Shown: piece by piece, positions 41,672 through 53,003 of the stretch
How positions within the stretch are numbered: the first letter of the stretch is position 1
Layout of the letters: the number at the start of each line of letters is the position of its first letter
Notes under the pieces: generated by a model
The model's input: the letters and a program-made list of their open reading frames with translations, nothing else
What the model was told of the DNA's origin: nothing
Database searches by the model: none
Made by a program: the position numbers and the translations under genes
From: Thauera sp. 2A1
GTDB taxonomy: Bacteria > Pseudomonadota > Gammaproteobacteria > Burkholderiales > Rhodocyclaceae
Assembly: GCF_009469595.2 (NCBI RefSeq)
Contig: NZ_SSXV01000012.1
Coordinates: forward strand, 1 to 64,000
DNA length: 64,000 nucleotides
Direction of reading: 5' to 3'

Positions 41672-42079
41672 ATGAAACCGTCGATCATCGTCTCGTCAAC
41701 CGACCTCGAGCGCCTCGAGGGACTGCTTTCCCTTCCCGCCTTCCGCAGCCGCAGCGATCTCGACGGCCTGCGCGACGAGCTCGAGCGCGCCGACGTGCGC
41801 GAACCGGCGGACATGCCGCCGGACGTCATCACGATGAACAGCCGCGCCCGCTTCCTGGAACAGAACACCAGCCGCGAATATGAGCTGACGCTCGCCTATC
41901 CCAAGGATGCGCGCGCCGAGGAAGGCCGCGTCTCGATCTTTTCGCCCGCAGGCAGCGCGCTGCTGGGCCTGTCGGCCGGCCAGATCATCGACTGGAAGAC
42001 GCCGGACGGCAACGCGATCCGGCTGCAGGTGCTGGCAGTGACGTGGCAGCCGGAAGCGAACGGGCGCTTCGAGCTCTGA
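41672..42079 (+). CDS. rnk: Nucleoside diphosphate kinase regulator Rnk
   Basis: 135-aa member of the Rnk/GreA-like family. A short N-terminal coiled region (DLERLEGLL, then DLDGLRDELERADV) precedes a GreA/GreB C-terminal-like domain (ITMNSRARFLEQNTSREYELTLAYP; SVFSPAGSALLG-like). Rnk proteins bind RNA polymerase without Gre activity. The ATG at 41672 follows CCGGAGTACCCC, a GGAG Shine-Dalgarno. It sits against the direction of hisG and murA. Confidence 0.9.
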   Translation: MKPSIIVSSTDLERLEGLLSLPAFRSRSDLDGLRDELERADVREPADMPPDVITMNSRARFLEQNTSREYELTLAYPKDARAEEGRVSIFSPAGSALLGLSAGQIIDWKTPDGNAIRLQVLAVTWQPEANGRFEL

Positions 42080-42113
42080 AGGCGGGCGCCAGCCCGCGTG
42101 CTTCGAGGCCGGA

Positions 42114-43640
<1,527 letters not shown>

Positions 43641-44462
43641 TTACGAACGCAGCTTGTAGCCGCGGCCGAGCATGGCCAGGGTCAGCGCGGCGAGCAGCAC
43701 GAAGCAGGCTCCGACCACGCCCAGCGACAGCCAGGGCGAAGTGTCGGACTGGCCGAAGAAGCCATAGCGGAAACCATCGATCATGAAGAAGAACGGGTTG
43801 AAGTGCGACACGTTCTGCCAGATCGGCGGCAGTGAATGGATGGAGTAGAACACGCCCGACAGCATCGTCAGCGGCATGATCAGGAAGTTCTGGAACGCCG
43901 CAAGCTGATCGAACTTGTCTGCCCAGATGCCGGCGATGACGCCGAACGAGCCGAGGATGACGCCGCCCATCAGGGCGAAGGCCAGCACCCACAGCGGGTT
44001 GGCGATCGGCAGGTCGACGAAGGGCAGCGACACCAGCAGCACGCCCAGGCCGACGAAAAGCCCGCGCAGCGTCGATGCGATCACGTAGGCCGCGTAGAAC
44101 TCGCGGTAGGACAGCGGCGGCAGCAGCACGAAGATGATGTTGCCGGTGATCTTGCTCTGGATCAGCGAAGACGAACTGTTGGCAAAGGCGTTCTGCAGCA
44201 CCGACATCATCACCAGGCCGGGGACCAGGAAGGCGGTGTAGGCGACATCACCATACACAGTGACGTGGCGGTCCAGCACATGGGAGAAGATCAGCAGGTA
44301 CAGCACTGCGTTGAGCACCGGCGCCGCCACCGTCTGGAAGGCGACTTTCCAGAAGCGCAGCACTTCCTTGTACAACAGGGTGCGAAAGCCGGTGAACGGC
44401 GAATCCACCGGCATCGGCTCGATGCGCGGCGCCGACTGCGCACGGGCTTGCGAATCAAGCAC
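43641..44462 (-). CDS. ABC-2 type transporter permease (YadH-like)
   Basis: 273-aa inner-membrane permease with six hydrophobic segments and the ABC-2 signature around MPLTMLSGVFYSIHSLPPIW. The GTG at 44462 is well supported: an excellent Shine-Dalgarno (GGAGGTGAT) lies six bases upstream, inside the preceding ATPase gene, which it overlaps by eight bases. It forms an exporter with that ATPase; the substrate is unknown. The pair is commonly found beside mla genes. Confidence 0.9.
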   Translation of the reverse strand: MLDSQARAQSAPRIEPMPVDSPFTGFRTLLYKEVLRFWKVAFQTVAAPVLNAVLYLLIFSHVLDRHVTVYGDVAYTAFLVPGLVMMSVLQNAFANSSSSLIQSKITGNIIFVLLPPLSYREFYAAYVIASTLRGLFVGLGVLLVSLPFVDLPIANPLWVLAFALMGGVILGSFGVIAGIWADKFDQLAAFQNFLIMPLTMLSGVFYSIHSLPPIWQNVSHFNPFFFMIDGFRYGFFGQSDTSPWLSLGVVGACFVLLAALTLAMLGRGYKLRS

Positions 44463-45354
44463 GATTCATCACCTCCACGAAGACGCGCTCGAGGTCCGGC
44501 TCGCCCAGTTGCATCTCGACCAGGCCGGCGTCAGCCTCGCGCAGCCGTGCGAGCACCGGTTCGACGTCCTGGTAATTGTCGAACGCGAACTCCGCCCAGC
44601 CTCCGTCCTCGTCCACCACGCCGCCGAGCGCGAGGGCAGTCTCGGGGCGCTGCAGCCGCACGCGCAGGCTGTGCTTGGCGAAGCGCCGCAGCAGGTTGCC
44701 GGTGGTGTCGAGCGCGACGACGCGACCGCCCTTCAACATGGCGATACGACCGCACAGCGTTTCGGCTTCTTCCAGGTAATGCGTGGTCAGCACGATCGTG
44801 TGGCCATCGCGGTTGAGCTTGCGGATGAAATGCCACAAGCCCTGGCGCAGCTCGACGTCCACGCCGGCGGTCGGCTCATCGAGCACGATCACCGGCGGCC
44901 GGTGCACCAGCGCCTGCGCCACCAGCACGCGCCGCTTCATGCCGCCCGACAGCGCACGCATGTTGGCGTTGGCCTTGCCGGTGAGATCGAGGCTGGCGAG
45001 GATCTCGTCGATCCAGTCGTCGTTGCTGCGGATGCCGAAATAGCCCGACTGGATGCGCAGCAGCTCGCGCACCGAAAAGAAGGGGTCGAACACCAGTTCC
45101 TGCGGCACCACACCCAGGTTGCGCCGTGCATTGCGGTAGTCGGTGACGACGTCGTGCCCCATCACCTCGAGCGTGCCGCCATCGGGCCGCACGATGCCGG
45201 CAAGCGAGGAGATCAGCGTGGTCTTGCCCGCACCGTTGGGGCCGAGCAGGCCGAAGAACTCGCCCTGTGCGATCTCGAGATCGACACCGCCGAGCGCCTT
45301 CAGCGCGCCGTAATTCTTGGTGACCTGCCGGATGCGTATCGCCGGGATACTCAT
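44455..45354 (-). CDS. ABC transporter ATPase (YadG-like)
   Basis: 299-aa ATPase. Walker A GPNGAGKTT near residue 39, signature LSGGMKRRVLVAQAL, Walker B VIVLDEPTAGVD and switch TTHYLEEAETLCGRIAML are present. The C-terminal extension of about 70 residues is typical of ABC-2 drug/lipid exporters. It overlaps both neighbours by a few bases, suggesting coupled translation with mlaB upstream and the permease downstream. Confidence 0.94.
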   Translation of the reverse strand: MSIPAIRIRQVTKNYGALKALGGVDLEIAQGEFFGLLGPNGAGKTTLISSLAGIVRPDGGTLEVMGHDVVTDYRNARRNLGVVPQELVFDPFFSVRELLRIQSGYFGIRSNDDWIDEILASLDLTGKANANMRALSGGMKRRVLVAQALVHRPPVIVLDEPTAGVDVELRQGLWHFIRKLNRDGHTIVLTTHYLEEAETLCGRIAMLKGGRVVALDTTGNLLRRFAKHSLRVRLQRPETALALGGVVDEDGGWAEFAFDNYQDVEPVLARLREADAGLVEMQLGEPDLERVFVEVMNRA

Positions 45355-45647
45355 TGAGCGCTCGCTCCGGAAAGCGACAACAGGGTGTCGACGTCATACA
45401 GCGCAGCCAGGCTCGCCAGCCCGGCCGGCAGCGCGCGCAAGCTGACGCCATGGCCGGCGGCACGCGCGGTCCGCAACCAGTCGAGCAGCAGCGCCAGCGC
45501 CGCCGAATCGGCCTCGGTGACGGCGGAGAAATCGACCACCAGGTCGGCTTCGGCCGCACGCCGCCGTCCGACTTCGAGCATGGCAGGGGCTGTCAGCATG
45601 GTCAGCGCGCCTTCCAGCCGCAGCACTTCACCCACGCCAGCGTTCAT
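45351..45647 (-). CDS. mlaB: STAS-domain protein MlaB
   Basis: 98-aa STAS domain protein: RLEGALTMLTAP, then DLVVDFSAVTEADSAALALLLDWL with the conserved Asp-Ser. MlaB binds the MlaF ATPase and stabilises the MlaFEDB complex. It overlaps mlaC by four bases and the YadG-like ATPase gene by four, so it is at the end of the mla set. The sequence is short, but context makes the call firm. Confidence 0.85.
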   Translation of the reverse strand: MNAGVGEVLRLEGALTMLTAPAMLEVGRRRAAEADLVVDFSAVTEADSAALALLLDWLRTARAAGHGVSLRALPAGLASLAALYDVDTLLSLSGASAQ

Positions 45648-46288
45648 TTGCGCGCCTGCTCCGACTCCAGCGACCGGTTCTTGTCCTCGATCGAACGGAT
45701 CAGGCCGTCGATGCCACCGCTGCGCACCTCCTGCGAGAAGCTGCTGCGGTAGTTCGTCACCAGGCTGACACCGGCGACGACGACGTCGAACACCTTCCAG
45801 CCCTTGTCCGACTTCTCCAGCATGTAGTCGATGCCGATCGGCTGGGCCCCCGCCTGGCGCACTTCGGTGCGGATCTGCACGCGGGTGTCGGTGTCGGCGA
45901 TGCGGTTCGGCTTGAAGTCGATCACCTGATCGCGGTACTGGGTGAGGGCGTTCGAATAGGTGCGCACCAGCAGGGTGCGAAAGGCTTCGGTGAGCCTGGC
46001 CTGCTGCGCCGGCGTCGCGTCGCGCCAGTCGCGGCCCACCGCGAGCATGGTCATGCGGCGAAAGTCGAAGTGCGGCAGCACCTTCGCGTCAACGAGCTGG
46101 ATCACGCGGTGCGTGTCGCCCGCCTGGATCGCCTTGTCGGCGCGCACGATGGCCAGCACCTCGTTGGTGACGTCGCGCACCAGCACATCGGGTGCGATCA
46201 CGTCGGCCGCCATCGCGGCCGGGGCAATCAGGGCAAGACAGGTACAGAAGAAGGCAAGAAGGCGTTTCATGGCGTTGAGCATGTTCAT
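45644..46288 (-). CDS. mlaC: Periplasmic phospholipid-binding protein MlaC
   Basis: 214-aa periplasmic shuttle carrying phospholipids between MlaA and MlaFEDB. A signal peptide ends near PAAMAAD (about residue 28). The mature domain has VDAKVLPHFDFRRMTMLAVGRDWRDATPAQQARLTEAF and a C-terminal VTNYRSSF, family hallmarks. Several Met codons at the start (46288, 46282, 46270) make the exact start uncertain. Confidence 0.93.
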   Translation of the reverse strand: MNMLNAMKRLLAFFCTCLALIAPAAMAADVIAPDVLVRDVTNEVLAIVRADKAIQAGDTHRVIQLVDAKVLPHFDFRRMTMLAVGRDWRDATPAQQARLTEAFRTLLVRTYSNALTQYRDQVIDFKPNRIADTDTRVQIRTEVRQAGAQPIGIDYMLEKSDKGWKVFDVVVAGVSLVTNYRSSFSQEVRSGGIDGLIRSIEDKNRSLESEQARK

Positions 46289-47151
46289 TTCGATTCGTCG
46301 GCAGGGCTGCGCAAGGCCAGCTTCGCCCCGCCACTGCCCAGGAGTTCAAGATTCTCGACCGCCCGGCTGGCTGCCGTATCGACGCCGCTGCCGAGCGGCG
46401 CAGCCGAGGCGCCGTTGAAATCTTCGTACACCCGCGGCGGCGCACCGTCGAAAACCTTGTAACGGCGTTGTTCAAGATAGAAGTCGCGCACGTAGGCGTA
46501 CTTGTCGATCGTGCCTTCTTCCAGCGTCTTCTCGGTGCCGAGCGCGCGCCAGCGCTCGTGCGTGACGCGCACCGCGGTGACCGTGTTACGCGTCGGGATG
46601 TGGCTCGAATTCCATGCGGCATTGGCCGCCATGTCCGCCGGGAAGGCGGCGGCGTCGCGGATCGTGCGCGGACCGAAGATGGGCAGGACGAAATACGCGC
46701 CTTCGCCCACGCCCCAGCGACCCAGGGTCTGGCCCAGATCCTCGTCGTGCTTGGGCAGGCCGGCTTCGGTGGCGACATCGAGCAGGCCAAGCAGGCCGAA
46801 GGTCGAATTGACCATGAAGCGCATCATGTCGCTGAGACCGTCGGCGACCTTGCCCTGCAGCAGGTTGTTCAACGCGATCCAGGGATCCCCCAGGTTGCCG
46901 AACACGTTGCCGATCGCCGTGTGCACCGGCGTGGGAAGGACCGCGTCGTAGACCTCGGCCACCGGCTTCAGCACGACCTTGTCGACCTGCTCGTTGAAGC
47001 TGAACATCGCCCGGTTGTATCCCTCGAGCGGATCGTCAGGATTGCGCGGCGTGCTGGCGCATGCGCCCAGCAACAGCGTGGATGCCAGCAGCGGCAGCAG
47101 ACGACGACCAAGGCTGGAGCGGCCCGGAACGGCAAGCGTGTTGTTCTTCAT
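46285..47151 (-). CDS. mlaA: Outer-membrane lipoprotein MlaA (VacJ)
   Basis: 288-aa lipoprotein that removes misplaced phospholipid from the outer leaflet. The lipobox is LLGACAST, with Cys about residue 31. DPLEGYNRAMFSFNEQVDKVVLKPVAEVYDAVLP and GRWGVGEGAYFVLPIFGP are family signatures. The ATG at 47151 follows GGGAGAT. It is placed between mlaD and mlaC, whereas E. coli has mlaA at a separate locus. Confidence 0.95.
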   Translation of the reverse strand: MKNNTLAVPGRSSLGRRLLPLLASTLLLGACASTPRNPDDPLEGYNRAMFSFNEQVDKVVLKPVAEVYDAVLPTPVHTAIGNVFGNLGDPWIALNNLLQGKVADGLSDMMRFMVNSTFGLLGLLDVATEAGLPKHDEDLGQTLGRWGVGEGAYFVLPIFGPRTIRDAAAFPADMAANAAWNSSHIPTRNTVTAVRVTHERWRALGTEKTLEEGTIDKYAYVRDFYLEQRRYKVFDGAPPRVYEDFNGASAAPLGSGVDTAASRAVENLELLGSGGAKLALRSPADESK

Positions 47152-47182
47152 GGACGAATCTCCCGCGACGACCTGAGCGGTC

Positions 47183-47662
47183 TTACTTCGACGCTGGCGC
47201 CGGCGTTTCCGCGGCACGGTTGAACATGAACTGGCTGATCAGCTTCTCGAGCACGACGGCCGACTGCGTCATCGCCACGGTCTCGCCGTTGCTCAGCATC
47301 TCGACGTCGCCGCCGGCTTCGAGGCCGACATATTGCTCGCCGAGCAGGCCCGAGGTCAGGATCGTGGCAATGGTATCGCGCGGAAACGGGTACTGGCGCT
47401 CGAGCTCGAGCCGCACCACGGCACGGTAGCGCTGCGCATCGAAGCGGATGCCGGCGACACGACCGACGACGACGCCCGCACTCTTCACCGGCGCGCGCAC
47501 CTTGAGGCCGCCGATGTTGTCGAACGGCGCCTCGACGACATAGGTGGGCACGCTGTTCAAGCCGGAAAAATTGCCGACTTTCATCGCCAGAAAGATCAGC
47601 GCGGCACAGCCCAGCGCGACAAAGAAGCCGACCCAAAGGTCTAGCGTGGCACGACTCATCAT
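47183..47662 (-). CDS. mlaD: Phospholipid transport MCE protein MlaD
   Basis: 159-aa MCE-domain protein. One N-terminal membrane helix (about residues 10-30) is followed by the MCE core [31 protein letters not shown] and [15 protein letters not shown]. It forms the hexameric periplasmic ring of the MlaFEDB complex. The ATG at 47662 overlaps the mlaE stop as ATGA; ATG 47659 is the alternative. Confidence 0.94.
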   Translation of the reverse strand: MMSRATLDLWVGFFVALGCAALIFLAMKVGNFSGLNSVPTYVVEAPFDNIGGLKVRAPVKSAGVVVGRVAGIRFDAQRYRAVVRLELERQYPFPRDTIATILTSGLLGEQYVGLEAGGDVEMLSNGETVAMTQSAVVLEKLISQFMFNRAAETPAPASK

Positions 47663-48450
47663 TGACCCCGGAACATGAAAGAGGTGAGCACGAAATCCAG
47701 CGCCAGAATGGCCAGCGCCGACGTCACCACGGTACGCGTGATGGCACGGGAAACGCCCTCGGCGGTCGGGCTGCAATCGTAGCCTTCGAACACTGCGATC
47801 AGCGACACGGCAATCCCGAAGACCACCGACTTGATCACGCCGTTCATCACGTCGTAGCGAAAATCCACCGCCGCCTGCATCTGCGACCAGAACGCGCCGT
47901 CGTCTACGCCGATCACCACGACGCCGATCAGCCAGCCGCCGAACACGCCCATCGCCGAGAACAGCGCGGCCAGCAGCGGCATGGAGATCACGCCGCCCCA
48001 GAAGCGCGGCGCGACCACGCGGGCGATGGGATTGACCGCCATCATGTCCATCGCCTTCAACTGCTCGGTGGCCTTCATCAAGCCGATTTCGGCGGTAACC
48101 GCCGAACCCGCACGGCTGGCGAACAGCAGGCCGGCAACCACCGGTCCCAGTTCGCGCGTCAGCGACAGCGCCACCAGGACGCCCAGCGCCTCCGACGAAC
48201 CGTAACGCTGCAATGTTTCATAGCCTTGCAAGCCGAGCACCAGACCGACGAACAGTCCCGAGACGATAATGATCAGCAGCGACAGCACGCCGCTGAAATA
48301 GATCTCGCGCACGGTCAGGTGCAGCCGGCGCAGCGACTGACCGGAGTACATCAGCACCGCAGCGAAGAAGCGCATCGCGAAGCCGAGGCGCCAGATGCCG
48401 TCGACGGTCATCGCGCCGACGCGCCGCAGCATGCCGAGCCCCCCCTTCAT
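47659..48450 (-). CDS. mlaE: Phospholipid transport permease MlaE
   Basis: 263-aa inner-membrane permease of the MlaE family, with several membrane helices. [58 protein letters not shown] is the highly conserved central stretch. It overlaps mlaF and mlaD by four bases each. Confidence 0.95.
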   Translation of the reverse strand: MKGGLGMLRRVGAMTVDGIWRLGFAMRFFAAVLMYSGQSLRRLHLTVREIYFSGVLSLLIIIVSGLFVGLVLGLQGYETLQRYGSSEALGVLVALSLTRELGPVVAGLLFASRAGSAVTAEIGLMKATEQLKAMDMMAVNPIARVVAPRFWGGVISMPLLAALFSAMGVFGGWLIGVVVIGVDDGAFWSQMQAAVDFRYDVMNGVIKSVVFGIAVSLIAVFEGYDCSPTAEGVSRAITRTVVTSALAILALDFVLTSFMFRGQ

Positions 48451-49268
48451 GGGCGCACCTCCTGCAGCAGGCTGTCGATCGGCGGCGCCGGATAGTGGAA
48501 GGCCACCGGCCCGTCCGCCTCGGCATGCACGAACTGATGCACGAAGGGGTCGCTCGAGGCGCGGATCTCGTCCGGCGTCCCCTGCGCGACGATGCGCCCT
48601 TCCGACACGAAATAGATGTAATCGACGATCAGCAGGGACTCATGCACGTCGTGCGTGACCATGATCGAGCTGGCACCGAGCGCGTCGTTGAGGCGGCGGA
48701 TCAACTGGCCGACGATGCCGAGCGAGATCGGATCGAGGCCGGCGAAGGGCTCGTCGTACATGATCAGCATCGGATCGAGCGCCACTGCGCGCGCCAGCGC
48801 CACGCGGCGCGCCATGCCGCCGGAGAGCTCCGCCGGCTTCAGCGCATGGGCGCCGCGCAGGCCGACCGCCTGCAACTTCATCATCACCAGGTCACGAATC
48901 ATCCCCGGCGGCAGGTCGGTGTGCTCGCGCAGCGGGAAGGCGACGTTGTCGAACACCGTCATGTCGGTAAACAGCGCCCCGAACTGGAACAGCATGCCCA
49001 TGCGCCGGCGCAGCGCGTAGAGCTCTCGCCGCGGCATGTGCGCCAGCTCGCGCCCTTCGACCTCGACCGCACCGGAACTCGCCCGCAACTGCCCGCCGAT
49101 CAGCCGCAGCAAGGTGGTCTTGCCGCAGCCGCTGCCGCCCATGATGGCCACCACCTGGCCGCGATGCACGGTCAGGTCGATGCCGCGCAGCACCTCACGC
49201 TCGCCATAGGCGAAGCGCGCGTCGCGCAGCGAGACGACAGGAGAAGGATCGACCAGAGAAATCGACAC
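48447..49268 (-). CDS. mlaF: Phospholipid transport ATPase MlaF
   Basis: 273-aa ATPase that drives MlaFEDB. Walker [10 protein letters not shown] near residue 35, signature [15 protein letters not shown], Walker [16 protein letters not shown] and switch TVTHDVHE-like [10 protein letters not shown] are seen. It is the first gene of mlaFEDACB. The upstream gap of 195 bases to the divergent secretin gene should hold its promoter. Confidence 0.95.
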   Translation of the reverse strand: MSISLVDPSPVVSLRDARFAYGEREVLRGIDLTVHRGQVVAIMGGSGCGKTTLLRLIGGQLRASSGAVEVEGRELAHMPRRELYALRRRMGMLFQFGALFTDMTVFDNVAFPLREHTDLPPGMIRDLVMMKLQAVGLRGAHALKPAELSGGMARRVALARAVALDPMLIMYDEPFAGLDPISLGIVGQLIRRLNDALGASSIMVTHDVHESLLIVDYIYFVSEGRIVAQGTPDEIRASSDPFVHQFVHAEADGPVAFHYPAPPIDSLLQEVRP

Positions 49269-49380
49269 GAGAAAATTTCAACCAATTCCGAACCCGGCAG
49301 TTTAGCAGACGACAGATGCGATCCCGGGACAGTGTTGCACCGCGGCAACGCGCCGCGCGACGCTCCCGATCAAATTACAG

Positions 49381-49408
49381 TTGCATGAAAATGAAAATAG
49401 CATATCCT
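49381..49408 (+). promoter_or_regulatory. Tentative promoter of the pilus-like locus
   Basis: TTGCAT (49381-49386) and TATCCT (49403-49408) are 16 bases apart in an unusually A+T-rich pocket between mlaF and the secretin gene, about 55 bases before the secretin start. The match is only moderate. Confidence 0.28.
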
Positions 49409-49463
49409 CTCGCTGCCGATCGCGGCATTTTATGCAAAAACCATTTCCTAGTCCGCACCCTCC

Positions 49464-51161
49464 ATGGCAGCTTTCCGCCCCGCCCTGCCGCTCGCCGCCG
49501 CCCTGCTCGCGGGCTGCGCGCAGGCACCGGTCTCGGTGCCGCATGCAGGTCATCTGGCAGCGCCCGCCACGGTCCCGCCGTCGCAGTCACTCGACAACGG
49601 GCGTGCGACCGTGCCCGGGCTGACGCCGCCACTCCCAGCCCCGCCTCAAGCTTCGCTGCCATCCTCACTCCAGGCCACGCCACCAGCGCCAACGTATTCG
49701 GTGACGGTACGCAACGTGCCGGTGGAGCAGTTGCTGTTCGCCATCGCCCGTGATGCCAATCTGGACATCGACCTGCATCAGGGCCTGGCCGGCAATGTCA
49801 CGCTGAATGCGGTGAACCAGGCCCTGCCCGACCTGCTGGCACGGATCGCACGCCAGGCCCGCCTGCGCATCGAAGTGGACGGCCGCCAGGTCAGCGTCCG
49901 GCCCGACACGCCTTTCCTGCGCAGCTACCAGCTCGACTACGTCAACCTCACCCGCACGATGAGCGGCACCGTCGCCACCAGCACGCAGATCGCCACCAGC
50001 GGCTCGGCGACGACGCGACAGGCAAGCAGTGGAGGCAACAGCGGGGGCAATGCCTCCGTCACCCAGATCGAGACGCGCTCGGTGAACCAGTTCTGGGAAT
50101 CGGTGGCTTCCGACATCCGCGCCATCCTCGACGAGGACGGCGGCGGCCGGCGCGGCGATGCGGCCGACGATCGCCGGCTGCTCGTAAACCGCGAAACCGG
50201 CGTGCTGATGGTACGCGCCAGCGGTCACCAGCACGACAACATCCGCGCCTACCTCGACCAGGTGCAGGTGGCCTCGCGCCGGCAGGTGATGATCGAGGCC
50301 ACCATCGTAGAAGTGACCCTCGCCGACGGCTATCGCCAGGGCATCGACTGGACCCGCCTCGGCGCGCCGGGCTGGAGCGTGCGACCGCGCGGCAGCAACG
50401 ACGCCGGGGGCGGCATACCGACGCTGAGCTACCTGTCCGGCCAGCTCGATGTGCGCCTCGAGCTGCTCGAGACCTTCGGCACGGTCAAGGTGCTGTCCAG
50501 CCCGAGGCTGTCGGTGCTCAACAACCAGACCGCGATGCTCAAGGTGGTCGAGGAAGTCGTCTATTTCCTCGTCGATGCCTCGACCACCCAGTACGACGAC
50601 AGCAAGCGCGAAAAGACCACCGCCACGACGACGCCGCAATCCGTGTCGGTCGGCATGGTGATGTCGGTCACCCCGCAGGTGAGCGCGAACGGCGACATCA
50701 CGCTCAACGTGCGACCGACGATCTCGGGCATCTCGGGTTTCCGCGACGACCCGAACCCGTCGCTGGGCAGCATTCCCAACCGCGTGCCGCAGATCCGCAC
50801 GCGCGAGATCGAGTCCGTGCTGCGTCTGCGCAGCGGCGAGATCGGCGTGCTCGGCGGATTGATGGAGGACAAGATCGACTACGACGGCGGACGCATCCCG
50901 CTGCTGGGTGACCTGCCGCTGCTGGGCGAAGCCGTCACCCGCCGTGAGAACGCGGTGCGACGCACCGAGCTGCTGATCTTCCTGCGCCCGCTGCTGATCG
51001 AGGACCCCAGCACCCGCGGCGATTACGCCGCCTACCGCAAGCGCCTGCCGGGCGGTGATTTTCTCGCCGCCAACCCCGCGCCCGGCGAGCGCAACTTCCC
51101 CCTGGCGCCGCTGCGGCCGCAACTGCCAGCGGCGCCTGCCACCACCATCCACGTTCCCTGA
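49464..51161 (+). CDS. Secretin (PilQ/GspD/MshL-like outer-membrane channel)
   Basis: 565-aa lipoprotein secretin. N-terminal lipobox LLAGCAQ has Cys about residue 13. A Pro-rich linker is followed by an STN/N0-like domain (VTVRNVPVEQLLFAIARDANLDIDL, about 75-130) and an N-domain (about 240-285). The C-terminal beta-barrel domain has VLSSPRLSVLNNQTAMLKV, SVLRLRSGEIGVLGGLM, IPLLGDLPLLGEA and ELLIFLRPLLI. It resembles the MSHA secretin MshL more than PilQ because it is short and has a single N-domain set. First gene of the nine-gene locus. Confidence 0.88.
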   Translation: MAAFRPALPLAAALLAGCAQAPVSVPHAGHLAAPATVPPSQSLDNGRATVPGLTPPLPAPPQASLPSSLQATPPAPTYSVTVRNVPVEQLLFAIARDANLDIDLHQGLAGNVTLNAVNQALPDLLARIARQARLRIEVDGRQVSVRPDTPFLRSYQLDYVNLTRTMSGTVATSTQIATSGSATTRQASSGGNSGGNASVTQIETRSVNQFWESVASDIRAILDEDGGGRRGDAADDRRLLVNRETGVLMVRASGHQHDNIRAYLDQVQVASRRQVMIEATIVEVTLADGYRQGIDWTRLGAPGWSVRPRGSNDAGGGIPTLSYLSGQLDVRLELLETFGTVKVLSSPRLSVLNNQTAMLKVVEEVVYFLVDASTTQYDDSKREKTTATTTPQSVSVGMVMSVTPQVSANGDITLNVRPTISGISGFRDDPNPSLGSIPNRVPQIRTREIESVLRLRSGEIGVLGGLMEDKIDYDGGRIPLLGDLPLLGEAVTRRENAVRRTELLIFLRPLLIEDPSTRGDYAAYRKRLPGGDFLAANPAPGERNFPLAPLRPQLPAAPATTIHVP

Positions 51162-51180
51162 CCCGCAGGCCTCGGCTGAC

Positions 51181-52986
51181 ATGAACATTCCGCATCTGCC
51201 TCCCCTCGCCTTCCTCCCGGCCGACACGCCCGCCGCAGCCGAGCCGCGCTTCGACTCGGCAGCACCGGATGTGCAGGTCGCCTCGCCCGCCGCCGGCGGG
51301 CGGATCGGGGAACAACTGTGCGCCGCCGGGCTCATTGGCAGCGACCAGTTGCGCATCGCCTTGCACGAGCAGCGCCACCACCATCGCCCCCTGGGCCGCC
51401 TGCTGGTCGAGCTCGGCTTCGTACAGGAATCAGCGCTGCGCGACGTGCTCGCCGCACGCGTCGGCCGGCCCTGCGTCGACCTCGCCGCCACGCTGCCGGC
51501 AGCCGAGGCGCTGGCGCTGCTGCCGCACGAGATCGCCCGCCGCCACCGCCTGCTGCCGCTGCACTTCGACAGTGGCGAGCGACGGCTGACGGTGGCGCTC
51601 GCCGACGCTGACGACATCGTCGCCCTCGACCGCCTGCGCAGCCATCTCGCCGCCGACATCTGCCTCGACCTGCGCGTGGCCGGTGAGTCCGAGCTGGTAC
51701 AGGCCATCGACCAGCACTACGGCCGCGCAAGCTCGATCGACGACATCCTGCGCGAGATGGACGGCGCCCCCGGCGGCACGCCTGCCGAGCGTTTTCGCAG
51801 CTCCGCCCTGGGCCTGCAACCGGTGGTGAGGCTGGTCGATGCGCTCATCGCCGATGCCGTCGCGCAGGGCGCCTCGGACGTGCATTTCGAACCGGAGGCC
51901 GGCTTCCTGCGCGTGCGCTACCGCATCGACGGTCTGCTGCACCAGGTGCGCGCGCTGCACCGCGCGAGCTGGCCCGAGATGGCGGTGCGGCTGAAGGTCA
52001 TGGCCGGGCTCGACATCGCCGAGACGCGTGCCCCGCAGGACGGCCGCATCGGCCTGGGGGTGGGCGGGCGGCCGATCGACCTGCGCATCGCCACCCAGCC
52101 CACGCTGCATGGCGAAAACATCGTGCTGCGCATCCTCGACCGCCAGAAAGGCATCGTGCCGCTGGCTGCGCTCGGCCTCGCCGACGACCAGCGCGCAGCG
52201 CTGCAGCGCATGCTGGCGCGGCCCGAAGGCCTGATCCTCGTCACCGGCCCCACCGGCAGCGGCAAGACCACCACGCTGTACTCGGTGCTGAACCACCTCA
52301 ACACCGAAGAGGTGAACATCATGACCCTGGAGGATCCGGTCGAGTACCCGCTGCCCCTGGTGCGGCAGACGGCGGTCGGCGACGCCAGCCGGCTCGACTT
52401 TGCCGGCGGCGTGCGGGCGCTGCTGCGGCAGGACCCGGACATCATCCTGGTGGGCGAGATCCGCGACGCCGACACCGCGGAGATGGCCATCCGCGCTGCG
52501 CTCACCGGCCATCAGGTGTATGCGACCCTGCATGCCGGCTCGGCCGTGGCGGCGATTCCGCGGCTGATGGACATCGGCATCCGGCCGGAACTGCTGGTGG
52601 GCAACCTGATCGGCATCCTCGCCCAGCGCCTGGTCCGTCGCCTGTGCCCGCATTGCCGCGAGCCACACGTCGCCGAAGCCAGCGAGCGCCGTCGCCTCGG
52701 CCTGTCCGCCGCGGGGCCGGACACGATCATCCACCATCCGGTCGGCTGCGCGGCTTGCGGCTTCCGCGGCTATCGGGGCCGCATCGCGATCATGGAACTG
52801 CTGTGCATGGATGCGACGCTCGACGACCTGGTGGCGCGACGCGCCAGCCCGCAGGCCATGCTCGCCCAGGCACGCGGCAACGGTTTCCTGACGCTCGCCC
52901 AGGACGGCGTGCGCCGCGTGCTCGAGGGCACGACCTCGCTGCAGGAACTCGCCCGCGTCGTCGCGCTAGACGCGCGCGCGGCCTGA
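51181..52986 (+). CDS. Assembly ATPase of the PilB/GspE/MshE type
   Basis: 601-aa hexameric motor. N-terminal GspE-like domain about residues 40-170 (GEQLCAAGLIGSDQLRIAL). Catalytic core: GASDVHFEP, Walker A GPTGSGKT near 356, Asp box TLEDPVEYP, Walker B DPDIILVGEIRD and His box TGHQVYATLHAG. A zinc knuckle consists of CPHC and CAAC near 488 and 522. The ATG at 51181 lies 19 bases after the secretin stop. Its zinc site and Asp box fit extension ATPases rather than PilT. No PilT gene is nearby. Confidence 0.92.
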   Translation: MNIPHLPPLAFLPADTPAAAEPRFDSAAPDVQVASPAAGGRIGEQLCAAGLIGSDQLRIALHEQRHHHRPLGRLLVELGFVQESALRDVLAARVGRPCVDLAATLPAAEALALLPHEIARRHRLLPLHFDSGERRLTVALADADDIVALDRLRSHLAADICLDLRVAGESELVQAIDQHYGRASSIDDILREMDGAPGGTPAERFRSSALGLQPVVRLVDALIADAVAQGASDVHFEPEAGFLRVRYRIDGLLHQVRALHRASWPEMAVRLKVMAGLDIAETRAPQDGRIGLGVGGRPIDLRIATQPTLHGENIVLRILDRQKGIVPLAALGLADDQRAALQRMLARPEGLILVTGPTGSGKTTTLYSVLNHLNTEEVNIMTLEDPVEYPLPLVRQTAVGDASRLDFAGGVRALLRQDPDIILVGEIRDADTAEMAIRAALTGHQVYATLHAGSAVAAIPRLMDIGIRPELLVGNLIGILAQRLVRRLCPHCREPHVAEASERRRLGLSAAGPDTIIHHPVGCAACGFRGYRGRIAIMELLCMDATLDDLVARRASPQAMLAQARGNGFLTLAQDGVRRVLEGTTSLQELARVVALDARAA

Positions 52987-53003
52987 TCGCAGGACACGCC
53001 GCC